This document shows positions 23,738-34,290 of a stretch of 64,000 nt of DNA, in pieces (the stretch's first letter is position 1; every line of letters starts with the position of its first letter). The notes below the pieces were generated by a model that worked only from the letters and a program-made list of their open reading frames with translations, searched no databases and was not told where the DNA came from. The stretch is from Adineta vaga (lineage: Eukaryota; Rotifera): contig CP075492.1 in the NCBI GenBank assembly GCA_021613535.1, positions 14,508,001-14,572,000 on the forward strand, written 5' to 3'. Position numbers and translations under genes: made by a program.

Positions 23738-24514
23738 TTTTGTTTCTGTCGATAATACTGAATACTGATTCTTCTTCCACTTGTTTTTATAATTGATGAC
23801 AATGGCTTATGAGAATGGAATCAGTCCATTGCTTTCATGTGAAACAAAACAGATGACTTCAAGGCTTTTATTTTTAGTGAAGATATCAGCAAAAAAACGA
23901 CAAGTTCTTATTTAACTTTGGCACGCCTTTTTAAGTTTAGTAAATGATCGATATCGGGCATTTGAGTACTGCGAAGTAAAACACTTGCATACTCTTAATT
24001 TAATACACCTGCATTTTAGAGCAATCGACGAATGTTGTCTATCACACGGACTATAATCATCGATTCTCTTTTCATATTTTCAATTGCATAGAAGAAAACA
24101 AATACATATAGTTAGATAAGGAGATTGATAAAAAATCTCCGTTTTACATCCTTTCATACCATTAGAAACTATGTAGTTAAATATGTTGCTTATAATATTA
24201 TTCGGCCCACAATCAGTAAGAATAAATATAAAATGTGCAGTGGATATAGCAACATTACTTCAGTAGTAATGGCTAATCAATCCATCTTTCATTCTTAAAC
24301 TTGATACAAAAATAACATTTCAATGCAAAATCGTAACACAAAGGTTATTTCCTATGCCATCCACGCACGTGTTTATATATGAGTCATTGCAATTCTTACA
24401 TATACGTTTGATTCTTTCGTAAGTCATTATTTCACGCATTTCACAACCAACATATTTATATAGAATGGAACTAAGTTAAGATAAGAAAAAAAATCAAATA
24501 TAAATATTGAAGCA
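23738..24514. other. Divergent intergenic region
   Basis: No gene recognised; AT-rich. Lies between the secreted M15-like gene (-) and the eRF3-like gene (+), so it should contain both promoters. Confidence 0.45.
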
Positions 24515-26432
24515 ATGGCTCAACTACCAACGGATCAAAATCAACAGGAAAATAACAATTCAATTTCATTAACCATGATTACAACAAAACTCAGAGGTTT
24601 AAATGTAAATGCAATGGAATTTATTACAAAAGACTTCGATAATACGAAAACAACAACAGTTAGTAAAACAAGTACGTCAACGACTTTGAAAGAAAAGAAA
24701 AATTCGATGATTAAACGAGACATTGTACGAAAGAAGGAATCGATCAATATTCTGTTCTGTGGTCATGTTAATGCTGGAAAATCAACTATCAGTGGTCAAC
24801 TTCTGTAATCTTGTTTTTTTCTCTCCTTTAAAATCAAATTCATTCTTCTATTGACTTCTGTTATAGATATCAGATGGGTCAAGTTGATCAACGAACTTTG
24901 GATAAACATCAAGCTGAAGCACGTGAAAAATCGTATGGATCATGTGTTTTGCACAACTGACAGATACAAATGAAGAAGAACGAGAGAGAGGAATAACTAT
25001 CGAAGTTGGTCGAGCGTGGTTTGAAACGGAGAAAAAGCATTTCATTATTCTTGATGCACCTGGTCATCGGCATTTCGTACCAAATATGATCGTTGGAGCA
25101 GCACAAGCTGATATTGCTATTCTAGTATTTGAAAAACTTTCATGATTGGTTTCATTTTTTGCATGATGATGAGGTTTGTTTTCTAGGTTATCTCAGCACG
25201 AAAAGGTGAATTTGAAACCGGTTTTGAACGTGATGGTCAAACACGTGAACATACACTGCTAGTTAAGACATCGGGTGTACGTTATTTAATTATTCTTATT
25301 AATAAAATGGATGATCCAACTGTTAAATGGAATCAGATAAGATATGATGAAATTAAAGATAAATTAACGAATTATTTGAAGAAATATGATTTTAAACCTG
25401 ATGAAAATACTATTTTTATACCTTCCAGTGGATTGACAGGAGATTTTCTTAAAAAACATCCTGGAGAAGAACTAGTACCTTGGTTTAAGTAAGTTTTTCT
25501 CTTAAATCGAGTGGTTGTATGAACGAATAATTCAATTCTTTTCTTCTATAGAGGACCAACTTTTATTGAATATCTGGATAATTTACCGTCACTTGATCGT
25601 AATATTGATGGTCCATTTCGTATGCCGATTGTTGAAAAATATAGAGTATGTTTGCATTGAATGACAATTGGCAAAATCGAATGTTTGTTTTGTTTTATTT
25701 TGAAAAAAAAAGGAAATGGGTATGATTATTATGGGTAAAATTGAATCGGGATGCTGTCGAGTTGGTGATCGATGTGTGATTATGCCAAATCGAACTCCTG
25801 TAGAAGTAACAAATATATATTATGAAGATATTGAAACTGATTCGTGTATCTGTGGAGAAAATGTTCGATTGAAATTGAAAAACGTTCAAGAAGAAGTTCG
25901 TATTTTTTGTTTGGTTCGATTCAATTCCATGATTTAAAATGTAATGCTATAGGGAATTTCACCTGGATTTATTTTGTGCGATGCAGAACAAGAATTATGT
26001 CATGTTGGAAAAGTATTTGACGTACAGGTGAATATTGCCAAAGACTGATCAAGTTTCTAAAAGACCAATAACATCATTGAATAATGTGTATTTATGATTT
26101 AGATCGCTTTTATTGAACACGAATCAATTGACCAATGCAAATCGCTCATCATTCGTGGTTATACAGCAGTTCTTCATATCTATGCTGCATCTGTAGATGT
26201 TCAACTACAAAGATTTATTGCATTGATTGACAGAAAAACAGGTGAAAGAACTCAAACAAATCCACTCTTTATCAGACCAGGCCAAGTTGCTATTGCTAGA
26301 TTTGAATTATCACAGACAGGTAAAGCAATATGTATGGAGCCATTCAAACATTTTCCTCAACTTGGTAGATTTACTTTACGTGAAAAAGATCGAACTGTTG
26401 CAGTTGGTAAAATTCTCAAAATAGTCAATTAA
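24515..26432 (+). CDS. eRF3-like translation termination GTPase, with one frameshift
   Basis: Peptide chain release factor GTP-binding subunit family (GSPT/Sup35). It partners with eRF1 and hydrolyses GTP at stop codons. Exons start near 24515, 24867, 25188, 25551, 25713, 25952 and 26101. The N-terminus has a PAM2-like poly(A)-binding-protein motif ([12 protein letters not shown]). G motifs: G1 GHVNAGKST (Asn where Asp is usual), G3 DAPGH, G4 INKMDD and G5 SSGLTG. The C-terminal beta barrels end [20 protein letters not shown]. The reading frame breaks at 24944-24953, inside switch I. Reading SYGSCVL in one frame and [11 protein letters not shown] in the next restores an alignment with no gap, as expected for one missing base. 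Either the gene is a recent pseudogene or the assembly has an error. It looks like a divergent paralogue rather than the main eRF3. Confidence 0.85.
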
Positions 26433-26857
26433 ACAACATTAAGCTTTCCTTTATTAGCACATTTCTGAAGATAAGAAAAATATGGGTGAGAGTGTGAGTC
26501 AAAGTAAAGATTCATATATGCTGTACATGCGTACACTCTCATCTACATTCCTAACCCCACACAACCTCACACACATACTTATCCATACCCTTCATCGAGA
26601 CTGATCCATCCTAAGAGTGTTAGTGAAGGTAAAAGATTCATCTGAAGCCTAAAATCCCTCACACACTCATCCTCAATGTTCAATTCAATGAATAATCTGC
26701 GAAATGTTTTTACTTATTTAATTAATAAAAATGCTTCTTATATCAATACTCTACGATCGATTCTATTTACTGAATAAGAAACATGTTAAGTTTGTTTTCT
26801 CTTTCTCTATCAATTGATTCCTCCGGATGCGTGATTGATTAGTTTTCAAAGTGTTAA
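26433..26857. repeat. Intergenic region with GAGTGTGAG / CTCACAC repeats
   Basis: Contains GAGAGTGTGAG near 26490 and several complementary stretches downstream (ACACTCTCATC near 26533, CCTCACACACA near 26565, CCCTCACACACTCATCC near 26660). Together they form imperfect inverted repeats. Similar motifs recur at 29010, 36207, 46100, 56411 and 62695. Possibly a short non-autonomous element. Confidence 0.5.
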
Positions 26858-27805
26858 ATGAAGTACTTTTTCTGCGTCGCATACTTTTTATTTAAATGTA
26901 CTTTTGCATTACATGTTGGATGTCTCCAAAATGTTTCGTTTTCGGGTATTACAGCAGGTATTTGGCTGAATAATTCAATGAATTGTAGTTCTTGCATATG
27001 TTACATGTTGCAAACAAATTCTTCAGCTATGAATTGCTATCGAAATGGAATGAATAATACTAATTGTTTGATATTCAGAAATTATTCAAATATAATCGGG
27101 GATATCCAAGTTGTTACTACATCAAATAGCTCCTTGACTTGCTTTACAGAATATCCACCAGTATCGAGCAATCCAACAAGTTTGTATCAATGTTCGTCTT
27201 TCGTTTTCTAATACACATCGCATTTTAGCTGTTCCTGCTACTACATCATTGCCGACCAGCAAACAAGGTAATATAATTTGTATTCATATCGTAATTATAA
27301 GTCTTATTATATTCTAAAATATTTAGAAATGACGACCGTTCAGCCAGTTTGTTCTAAATACATTCAATCTACTATACTTCTTCAACTTTACAATACTCCG
27401 ACTCAATCCTATACTTATTATTCATACGTATATAGAGCTACGAGCACCAAAACAACATTAATGTTTTGTTTTCTAAATCAACAATATTTTTGGGCATTGG
27501 ATAATGTTTCGATGAAAGATTCTCGAACAAATGTTGAATTACTAGCCAACACAGGATTTGAGCAGGCTAATTGGAATGATTGGCAACCATATAACAGTAT
27601 TTATTATTCAAGTGGCATCAGGTCGAACTATTTTACATGGACTGCTTATGCTGGATATTATTTTTATCTCGATGTTCAATATACCGCAGGAGATGGAATA
27701 TTTCAAAATGTTAGTACAGTTATCGGAAAGAACTATACGATCAGTTTTTATTTAGCAAATCCTCTTGGTGGTAATGTCTCTGTAGCAATTGTTTCTGTTG
27801 GATAG
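26858..27805 (+). CDS. Secreted protein with lectin-like C-terminal domain, function unknown
   Basis: Three exons (26858-27178, 27229-27268, 27327-27805, limits approximate) join in frame. A signal peptide (MKYFFCVAYFLFKCTFALHV) is followed by a Cys/Asn-rich N-terminal domain with many N-glycosylation sequons (SGITAGIWLNNSMNCSSC). A short Thr-rich linker comes from the middle exon. The C-terminal domain of about 150 residues has aromatic-rich repeats (ELLANTGFEQANWNDWQPYN; YFYLDVQYTAGDGIFQNVST), the pattern of jelly-roll or galactose-binding-like domains. It is probably an extracellular carbohydrate-binding protein. The family is not named with certainty. Confidence 0.65.
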
Positions 27806-28339
27806 TAATGAAATGTTGAGAACGTTCGAGAAAGTGATGATTATAGATAAACACTATGTGGCTGTTTCATTTCTATTTTTCTTTTCTATCGAAGAATTAA
27901 AATTTCCGCATACAATTTGATTTGATATGGAAAAGAAATCGATTCAATGAAGAGAGTTTTTGTATCTAATTTTTATTCAAAACACATTGTGTTCATACGA
28001 TACTTATATTTTCTCAATTGAATGCTGTCAGTTCCATTTTACTTTGACCTGAATTCAATCGTTTTAAAGAACATCTCAAGGTGGGAAAAGAAAACAAGTT
28101 AGAGAAAGAGAATGCAAAAGCACACGATCGTACTTTCTTCTTTGTTTAAACTACCGTTAATAATAAAAGTATTTTGTTTACCAAATTCATGATTTTTAGA
28201 AACTATTCATTTTTATGAATAAATTTATTTTTCTTTTGATAATTTCATTAATGAAAATACATCGATTTCAATAGAATTTATAAGTAATATAAAGAAAATA
28301 AATCATATAAAGTTCAATTGTATGATAATCGGAAACAGT
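27806..28339. other. Intergenic, no gene recognised
   Basis: AT-rich spacer between convergent genes; nothing recognised. Confidence 0.5.
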
Positions 28340-28786
28340 TTATTTTTGTTTGGTACCACAATTTTTGTTTACACAACATGAACTTTTACCTGGATTTTTA
28401 GCAACAATACAAGCCATAACTTCATTATTACATTTGACACAATTACCCCCTAGAATAAATAACAACAGTATAGAATCATTAGATTAATGATTAAATTCGT
28501 TAAACTTACATAAATAGAACCAACTCAATGCAGTACATTTATGTTTCTTATAACAAGCATCATGATAATCACAACATCTACCATTTTTACCACAACTTCT
28601 TACCATTGCATCACAACCTTGATTATCTCTACGATGAATTAATAGTTCTCGTTTCAAACCAACATTTCGACGAGATACTTCACCCGATTCTTCGTCTTCA
28701 TTGCTACTACTTGTATCTTCAGCATAGACAATTGAACAGAAGAAACATACAATCAATAGTATCGTAATAAGACGAGGAAATTTCAT
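28340..28786 (-). CDS. Secreted phospholipase A2-like protein
   Basis: Two exons (28786 to about 28512, then about 28451-28340) join as ALSWFYL-WGNCVKC. The protein of about 128 residues has a signal peptide (LITILLIVCFFCSIVYA), an acidic propeptide ending in a basic site (RELLIHRR) and a cysteine-rich mature part. The key motif GRCCDYHDACY matches the PLA2 active-site helix, with its catalytic His-Asp pair. The canonical calcium loop is not obvious, as in atypical PLA2 groups such as group XII or conodipine-like proteins. It would hydrolyse the sn-2 ester of phospholipids if active. The propeptide suggests proteolytic activation. Confidence 0.7.
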
Positions 28787-29620
28787 AATTGACGTCGAGA
28801 ATACAGTACACTGTAGTAGATCTCATAAGAGATGATTCAGTTTAAATATGTTGCTCATAAAAAAGTAGAAGAAATATGGATTACTTGATATTTCAATTAA
28901 TCATCATAAATCGATATTTTACATACTAAAGGTTTGATGAAATGTCAATAGTGACTACTTGATATTTTTTTGCAAAATATAGATGTATTTCTCAGAAAGT
29001 TTTTATTGAGAGTGAGAGTGTGGGTGTTGAAGAATTTGCTCGCTAATAATCATAGAGATTTAACTAAAAGAATTGTCAAAAGAGAGTTTTGATAAATGCA
29101 CATCTTGATATTTCGAAACTAATAAGAATCATATCAAATCTCGTCATTATCTGAATAATAAAATTTCTTAAATATTTAGAAATGGTGACATTTATTATAG
29201 ATTGTTATTATATGAATTTTCATTAGAGATACTTGAACTTTTGATAGGCTTCTATCAGTAACATGCATTCAAAGAACAAATTTCATCACTGATTTGTCTT
29301 ATGTTATACTTTAAATATACGTATAGTCGAGAGAAAGCATTTCGTGTTATATACTGCAATTGTAAACATTTATCAATTTTTTATTCTTTTTAAGTATTCT
29401 ATGCCAAGCTGTGGCACAAGAGAATGACAAAGCGATTCTTTTATCACACTACAACAATACAAATACATCAATCGAGCATATGTCTTTCAAATTATGGGTA
29501 AAAACCCTCTGACGTCGTTGATCATCTCATTAATATTGAATGGGAAAAGACCCAGAATATCAAAAAGTTGTGAGTATATAAACTTCGAATGCTCTTTAAC
29601 ATTTTATTTGATCAATTCAA
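28787..29620. other. Divergent intergenic region
   Basis: No gene recognised. A GAGAGTGAGAGTGTGGGTG motif lies near 29009-29027, one of the recurring GAGTG repeats in this window. Confidence 0.45.
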
Positions 29621-31111
29621 TTGACAATTTACTCTAAGGAACGAAGAAATACCAACATTTTTTCTCATTTCATTTCTCAAGTACAAATTATCGATATGGC
29701 AGAACTTTCAATCAAACATAATTTCGTTCCCAAAAAATTATCGTACAAACCATGTGCTGTTGTGATGGGAAGGACGGGATGTGGAAAAACAACATTAGTC
29801 AATAAGTTGTGTGGTACTGATCATCAATCCGGTGCTGGAGCAGGAAGTGTTACACGAGAACTTTATCGAAATGATGTTGTACATGGTAAACATCCATTTT
29901 TGATCATTGATACACCAGGAACAAATAGTTCATCTGAAACGTATAAACATGCTTATTTACTAAGAGCAGCGTTAACAGCTACAAAGATCAATACAATTTT
30001 TATTGTGACAAAATACGATTGTCGATTTGATACAATGTTAGAAAGTTGTTATGAAGTTGAAAGGCCTGTATTCGATTATGATCGTAAAATTGTAGTCATT
30101 ATTTCTCATTGGGATCAATCTAAAGAACCGGAAAGAGATCGTCCACAAATTGGCGATCTATTTGAAGATTATTGTTCATCAATTATTTTTTACTCTGAAC
30201 AAAATCCAGTCGAAGATATAGCAAACCTGATGTATAATTGTATATCAAATATGACACCAGAACAAATTACGGTTACAGATGAAGAGTTCTTTTTAAAATT
30301 TAATGTTGCCGAAATAAAACTTAAAATCAAAGATTCTGTCAATCAATACCGAAAAAAAGCAGATGCATTGTGTGCAGAATATTCAGCTTTGGTGGTTTCT
30401 GCTAAATCTCAATCTGAAGAAGAACGAGATGAAATTCTACATCTGCTTATTGTTGAATTGAAATATGCAATGGAAACATTACTAAAAACATTTCAAATTG
30501 AACATGGAGTACAAATGCAAGAATTGGATTATTATACACTTTATATCAAATTAGAAGGAGAGAATTTGAAACGTTGTGATGATTTTGTTGAAAAAGTAGT
30601 ACCGCTGATGTCTTATAACCTGTTTGATAATCAAGATCCAAGAAATTTGATTAAAAGATGTCCACATTGTCAACTCATATGGTTTAAAACAGAAGGATGT
30701 GATGGCGAAACAACTTGCGGTAATAATGAATTTCGTAACCATTCTGATTCGCACGGTAGACTTTTTTACAAATATCAACTGGAAAGAGCCAATGGAAAGT
30801 TGCGATGGTTTAAAATGCCAGATGTTAAAAACATTCCTGCACCGCAAATGCATTCAGCACCTTTTGGATCTTCAAGAAGAGCTGCCCGTGCGTCGGAATT
30901 GAGATTTTCATCTCTTCCACCTGCAAAAGAAGCAAGAGGTTGTGGGGAAACGTTTGTTTGGAGTGATCTTCCAAAGATAGAAGATGAATTAATTCTCGAA
31001 TTATTCAAAGTAAAAACCATTGAACAAGCTAAACAAGTAATCGAAGGCGATAAGTTCAAAGAAGCAAGACAAAATTATGAAAAATCAATTGATACTAGTT
31101 TTCATTCTTGA
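29621..31111 (+). CDS. AIG1/dynamin-like P-loop GTPase fused to a zinc-binding module
   Basis: Intronless. The start may be 29621 or the Met at 29696 (MAELSIKHNF). Near the N-terminus lies a GTPase domain with P-loop GRTGCGKTT, switch II DTPG and a possible G4 SHWD, resembling GIMAP/AIG1 or septin-like G domains. A helical region of about 150 residues follows. Then comes a Cys/His segment (RCPHCQLIWFKTEGCDGETT) reminiscent of the IBR zinc-binding pattern in RBR ubiquitin ligases, and a second CGETFVW motif. No membrane helix is seen. GTP binding is well supported; function is unknown. The combination of a G domain with an IBR-like knuckle is unusual and could link GTP state to ubiquitin-type signalling, which is speculation. 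Confidence 0.75.
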   Translation: MTIYSKERRNTNIFSHFISQVQIIDMAELSIKHNFVPKKLSYKPCAVVMGRTGCGKTTLVNKLCGTDHQSGAGAGSVTRELYRNDVVHGKHPFLIIDTPGTNSSSETYKHAYLLRAALTATKINTIFIVTKYDCRFDTMLESCYEVERPVFDYDRKIVVIISHWDQSKEPERDRPQIGDLFEDYCSSIIFYSEQNPVEDIANLMYNCISNMTPEQITVTDEEFFLKFNVAEIKLKIKDSVNQYRKKADALCAEYSALVVSAKSQSEEERDEILHLLIVELKYAMETLLKTFQIEHGVQMQELDYYTLYIKLEGENLKRCDDFVEKVVPLMSYNLFDNQDPRNLIKRCPHCQLIWFKTEGCDGETTCGNNEFRNHSDSHGRLFYKYQLERANGKLRWFKMPDVKNIPAPQMHSAPFGSSRRAARASELRFSSLPPAKEARGCGETFVWSDLPKIEDELILELFKVKTIEQAKQVIEGDKFKEARQNYEKSIDTSFHS

Positions 31112-32648
31112 ATTTTGTCTCATTTCCTTCATTAAATAAAATAAACTCGATACTAATAAAGAAACTATTTTAAATGAAATTTTTGCGTTTGCCTGTCAAC
31201 ATGTCATTAGAGAGTTCATTTAGTTGAACTTATCGAACAATGATCAATTTTCAACATTTTACCTTCAAAGTCGATAATTAATCATGCAACTGAACTTGGA
31301 GCTAAACATATCCATACGGGTCATCCACTTTTCTTATTGCGTAGAAAAGGTTTAGAGAGACTTCAATCAATTGCATTCACATCTATGGAAGAAACCTCTT
31401 GGCTATGATAATTTTTACTCTGCGCAACGTATATAAATCGCCTAATTCTACATAAGCGTAATAGTTAAATTCTGTGGAATACAATTGAAAAATATTTATT
31501 TAACCAAGTATTTATGAGAGAAGTTATTGTTGTGATGCATAAAAATTAACATGAGCCTATATAAGAGTACGATATGAAGCGTTGAACTTTATGACCACTA
31601 TAGTTAGCAACTGTCTCACCATTTACTGATTATTATATGACGGTGAAATACGTAATCAATCATAATGATAATGTCCATATCAGCAAACGATTTCTAATGA
31701 GAAATTGATGAATGAAAACTAGATATGTGAATTGATATCCACGAATAATTTGTTGTTGAGACGTGTGTTTCACGTGAAAATATGTAACTAAGAGAATAAA
31801 GTTGCAAATAATGAATGTACAATGCAATGAACAAAAGGTATTAATAAAAACTTCTGAATTGTCCTTCAACGTTTGCAGTCAAAAATAGATTAGTGATATT
31901 TATATCATATGGAAGTGGAAATACAAATATCAAAGACTCAATTTTCTTACAAAAGTTCACAAAAACAAGATACTTTTAATAGTATTATAACATAGATTAT
32001 TCACCGTAGAAAACTATGGAAATGTTTCCAATAGTCTTGACATGACTTATGAAAAGATGAAAGTGAGAAAAAATACATACCAGTCAAATTATGTCCACGT
32101 GTTCGTTATTATCAATATAGCATTCTACTACCACTGTCAATTAAGTAGCAGAATACTATTCCTATCAACTGAATAATATCACTCAAACAACAGCTTCTAT
32201 AGATTATCTAAGAGAAATATCGCCTCGTTGCTAAAATAGCTCATCCATATTTTGGTTTCAAATAAATGTTCTTTCTGACTGTGTAACTGTACTCAGATTT
32301 TAAATTTCATAAAGATACCACTCAACAATAACTCTTATACTTATTCTACTACAAGAAGATTAGATTTATTTACTCGTGTTATACATAATGATCATATTAA
32401 CCTGTCAGAAGATGTCGATCGTATACGTTTTGTTCTTTAATGTACATGTTAATACTGATTTGTTTGTTCATTCTACCAATAACATTTCTATTTTCATGAT
32501 GAATAATTATCCTTGGATAGAGAATAAAAAAAAATACTTTTATGAGTAAGATATGACAATAACATTAGCTAGCAATATTTGTCTTCACATATAAAATTCA
32601 ACTCTATTTTGTATCTTTTTGTCGAAGATTTTTAAATATAAACCAATA
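31112..32648. other. Intergenic region with possible gene debris
   Basis: No intact gene. Two short open stretches look coding but have no start or recognisable family: one near 31283-31409 (includes TELGAKHIHTGHPLFLLRRK, ends with TGA) and one near 32335-32440 (includes RRLDLFTRVIHNDHINLSED, ends with TAA). They may be gene fragments. Confidence 0.35.
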
Positions 32649-32853
32649 ATGTGTCATCAAACAACATGTTCAAAATGTCATAAACCATCCTGGGCAGGTT
32701 GAATACCAAAAAATGATATACATATGTTGATATAAATTTCATTTTTCTATAGGTTGCGGTCAACATATCGAACAAGCATTGAAAGATGTACCGGTAGAAG
32801 AACGTTGTCAATGTCCAAAATCAATTACTAGCGGACAATGTGTGATATTATAA
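32649..32853 (+). CDS. Tiny Cys-rich two-exon protein
   Basis: Short gene with exons 32649-32697 and 32753-32853. The 55-base GT-AG intron interrupts a Gly codon. The product of about 49 residues starts MCHQTTCSKCHKPSWAGCGQ and ends in a second cysteine cluster (ERCQCPKSITSGQCVIL). The CxxC and later cysteines suggest a small zinc-binding protein. The CHQTTC...CGQHI pattern resembles a conserved family of roughly 50-70 residue proteins widespread in fungi and other eukaryotes, of unknown role. Frame-preserving splicing and the density of conserved-type cysteines make it a real gene rather than chance. Confidence 0.7.
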
Positions 32854-32976
32854 AGTACATTACTCTATTTGTAAGACTTATTTTTACAAAAAATTAATTT
32901 TTCTAATTTATTCTCGAATCAATAAATAAAATTCTATGCAAAATAATACAATATATCATTTATAATGACACATAAT

Positions 32977-34053
32977 TTACCAATATTCTTCATCTAGTTG
33001 TTCTTTTACCAACCATTGTTTATCTTTCATACTGATTTTTTTCCTCGGATGAAAATGAGCTAGTTTTGTTCCTCCTTGTTGAAGATCGCCTGTTGCTGCA
33101 CATCGATGTCCCTCTAAACTCAAAGTAGATCTTGCTTGTCGTTTTCGTAATGTTGCTTCTGTTTGTCCATATCTCGGTGATCGTCGTCGGACCATTTCAT
33201 CACCAGATATTGTAAATGCTCGCATACGTCTTGTATCATTATCAAAATTAATATCCCTTAATCTTCCAAATGTAAATACTCTTGATGCTCGATTAATTCG
33301 ACTTTGTTGAAATCTGTATTCTTCTTGTGTTTGTTCACGGACTGCTTTTTCCCATAGAGATTTCAGTTTTCTACTAACTTCAGCAACATTGACATTGATC
33401 TTCAATGGTTTTAGTCGAATTTCTACCGTGGGATTTTGAGCTAAACTAAGCTGAGTTGTTTGAGTTAGAATTTTCAGAAAAACATTATTTGTTTTTTGAA
33501 ATTCTTTAAGATTAACGCCACTTTTACCAATAAAACGACCAATAACAGCTGCTGATTTAGTCATAAGCTTGACAGTAAATGCTTCTGGTTTTTTTACTAA
33601 AATACACAATGAAGATGAATATTGCCAAGAATGATGCATAGCTATTGACATACCTGTCTTCTTTTGTAGTTTTGGTGGAACTACTTCCGATGATGAAATT
33701 TCAACAATCTTTTTCACTTGACAATGTTTACTTTGAATATGTTCATCCAATACTTTCCTATTTATAAATGCTTTGAGTCGTGGACATCCTTGAATTGGAC
33801 ACATTAGAATACGATGTCGAATATTGATTGCTTCATCTTCCGTTCCATCCGTATGTTGAATTATATCGAAATCGAATAGTTCACCAACGAATGTTACATT
33901 TTCTTTGGTAATATACCGTTTAGCATTCTTTTTTAAACTATAAACATGGAATTTCAAACATCGTTTATTGGTTTCATCTTCAGCTTGAGTTTCAATATAT
34001 CCAACATTAGTTTCTTCATTGAATTGAGTAATATAACCAGATGATGAAGTCAT
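32977..34053 (-). CDS. KH-domain RNA-binding protein with cold-shock-like and C2H2 elements
   Basis: Intronless, 358 residues. The N-terminus (SSGYITQFNEETNVGYIETQ) resembles a cold-shock/S1-like strand pattern. Residues about 85-110 hold one C2H2-type finger (CPIQGCPRLKAFINRKVLDE then HIQSKHC). Residues about 165-200 form a KH domain with the RNA-gripping loop IGKSG in AAVIGRFIGKSGVNLKEFQK. The tail is strongly basic (MVRRRSPRYGQTEATLRKRQ). The combination points to a cytoplasmic or nuclear single-stranded RNA-binding protein. I do not recognise an orthologue. It converges with the tiny Cys-rich gene, only 124 bases away. Confidence 0.75.
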   Translation of the reverse strand: MTSSSGYITQFNEETNVGYIETQAEDETNKRCLKFHVYSLKKNAKRYITKENVTFVGELFDFDIIQHTDGTEDEAINIRHRILMCPIQGCPRLKAFINRKVLDEHIQSKHCQVKKIVEISSSEVVPPKLQKKTGMSIAMHHSWQYSSSLCILVKKPEAFTVKLMTKSAAVIGRFIGKSGVNLKEFQKTNNVFLKILTQTTQLSLAQNPTVEIRLKPLKINVNVAEVSRKLKSLWEKAVREQTQEEYRFQQSRINRASRVFTFGRLRDINFDNDTRRMRAFTISGDEMVRRRSPRYGQTEATLRKRQARSTLSLEGHRCAATGDLQQGGTKLAHFHPRKKISMKDKQWLVKEQLDEEYW

Positions 34054-34290
34054 TTTCTTGTTGTTATGGCTTCAACACAGTTACACTGAAGAATAAAAGA
34101 AAAAAAGAAGCGTTTATATATTATTTGTTCTCTTGCACAACAAACACGTCAGAACAATATGATGCAACGTGTTCTGTTTTTCCTTGATTGCATGTCCAAT
34201 GAGTCATTTATTATTGAAAAATTTCTTCGAAAAAACACAGAAAAATAGATGTGAAAAAAAGAATGATTCATTCTTTTTTAGTTCGAATTG

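Noticed and set aside
24919-24960. Intron or programmed -1 frameshift in the eRF3-like gene
   Set aside because: The only GT-AG span is about 31 bases and does not restore the frame. The site is not a standard X-XXY-YYZ slippery heptamer.
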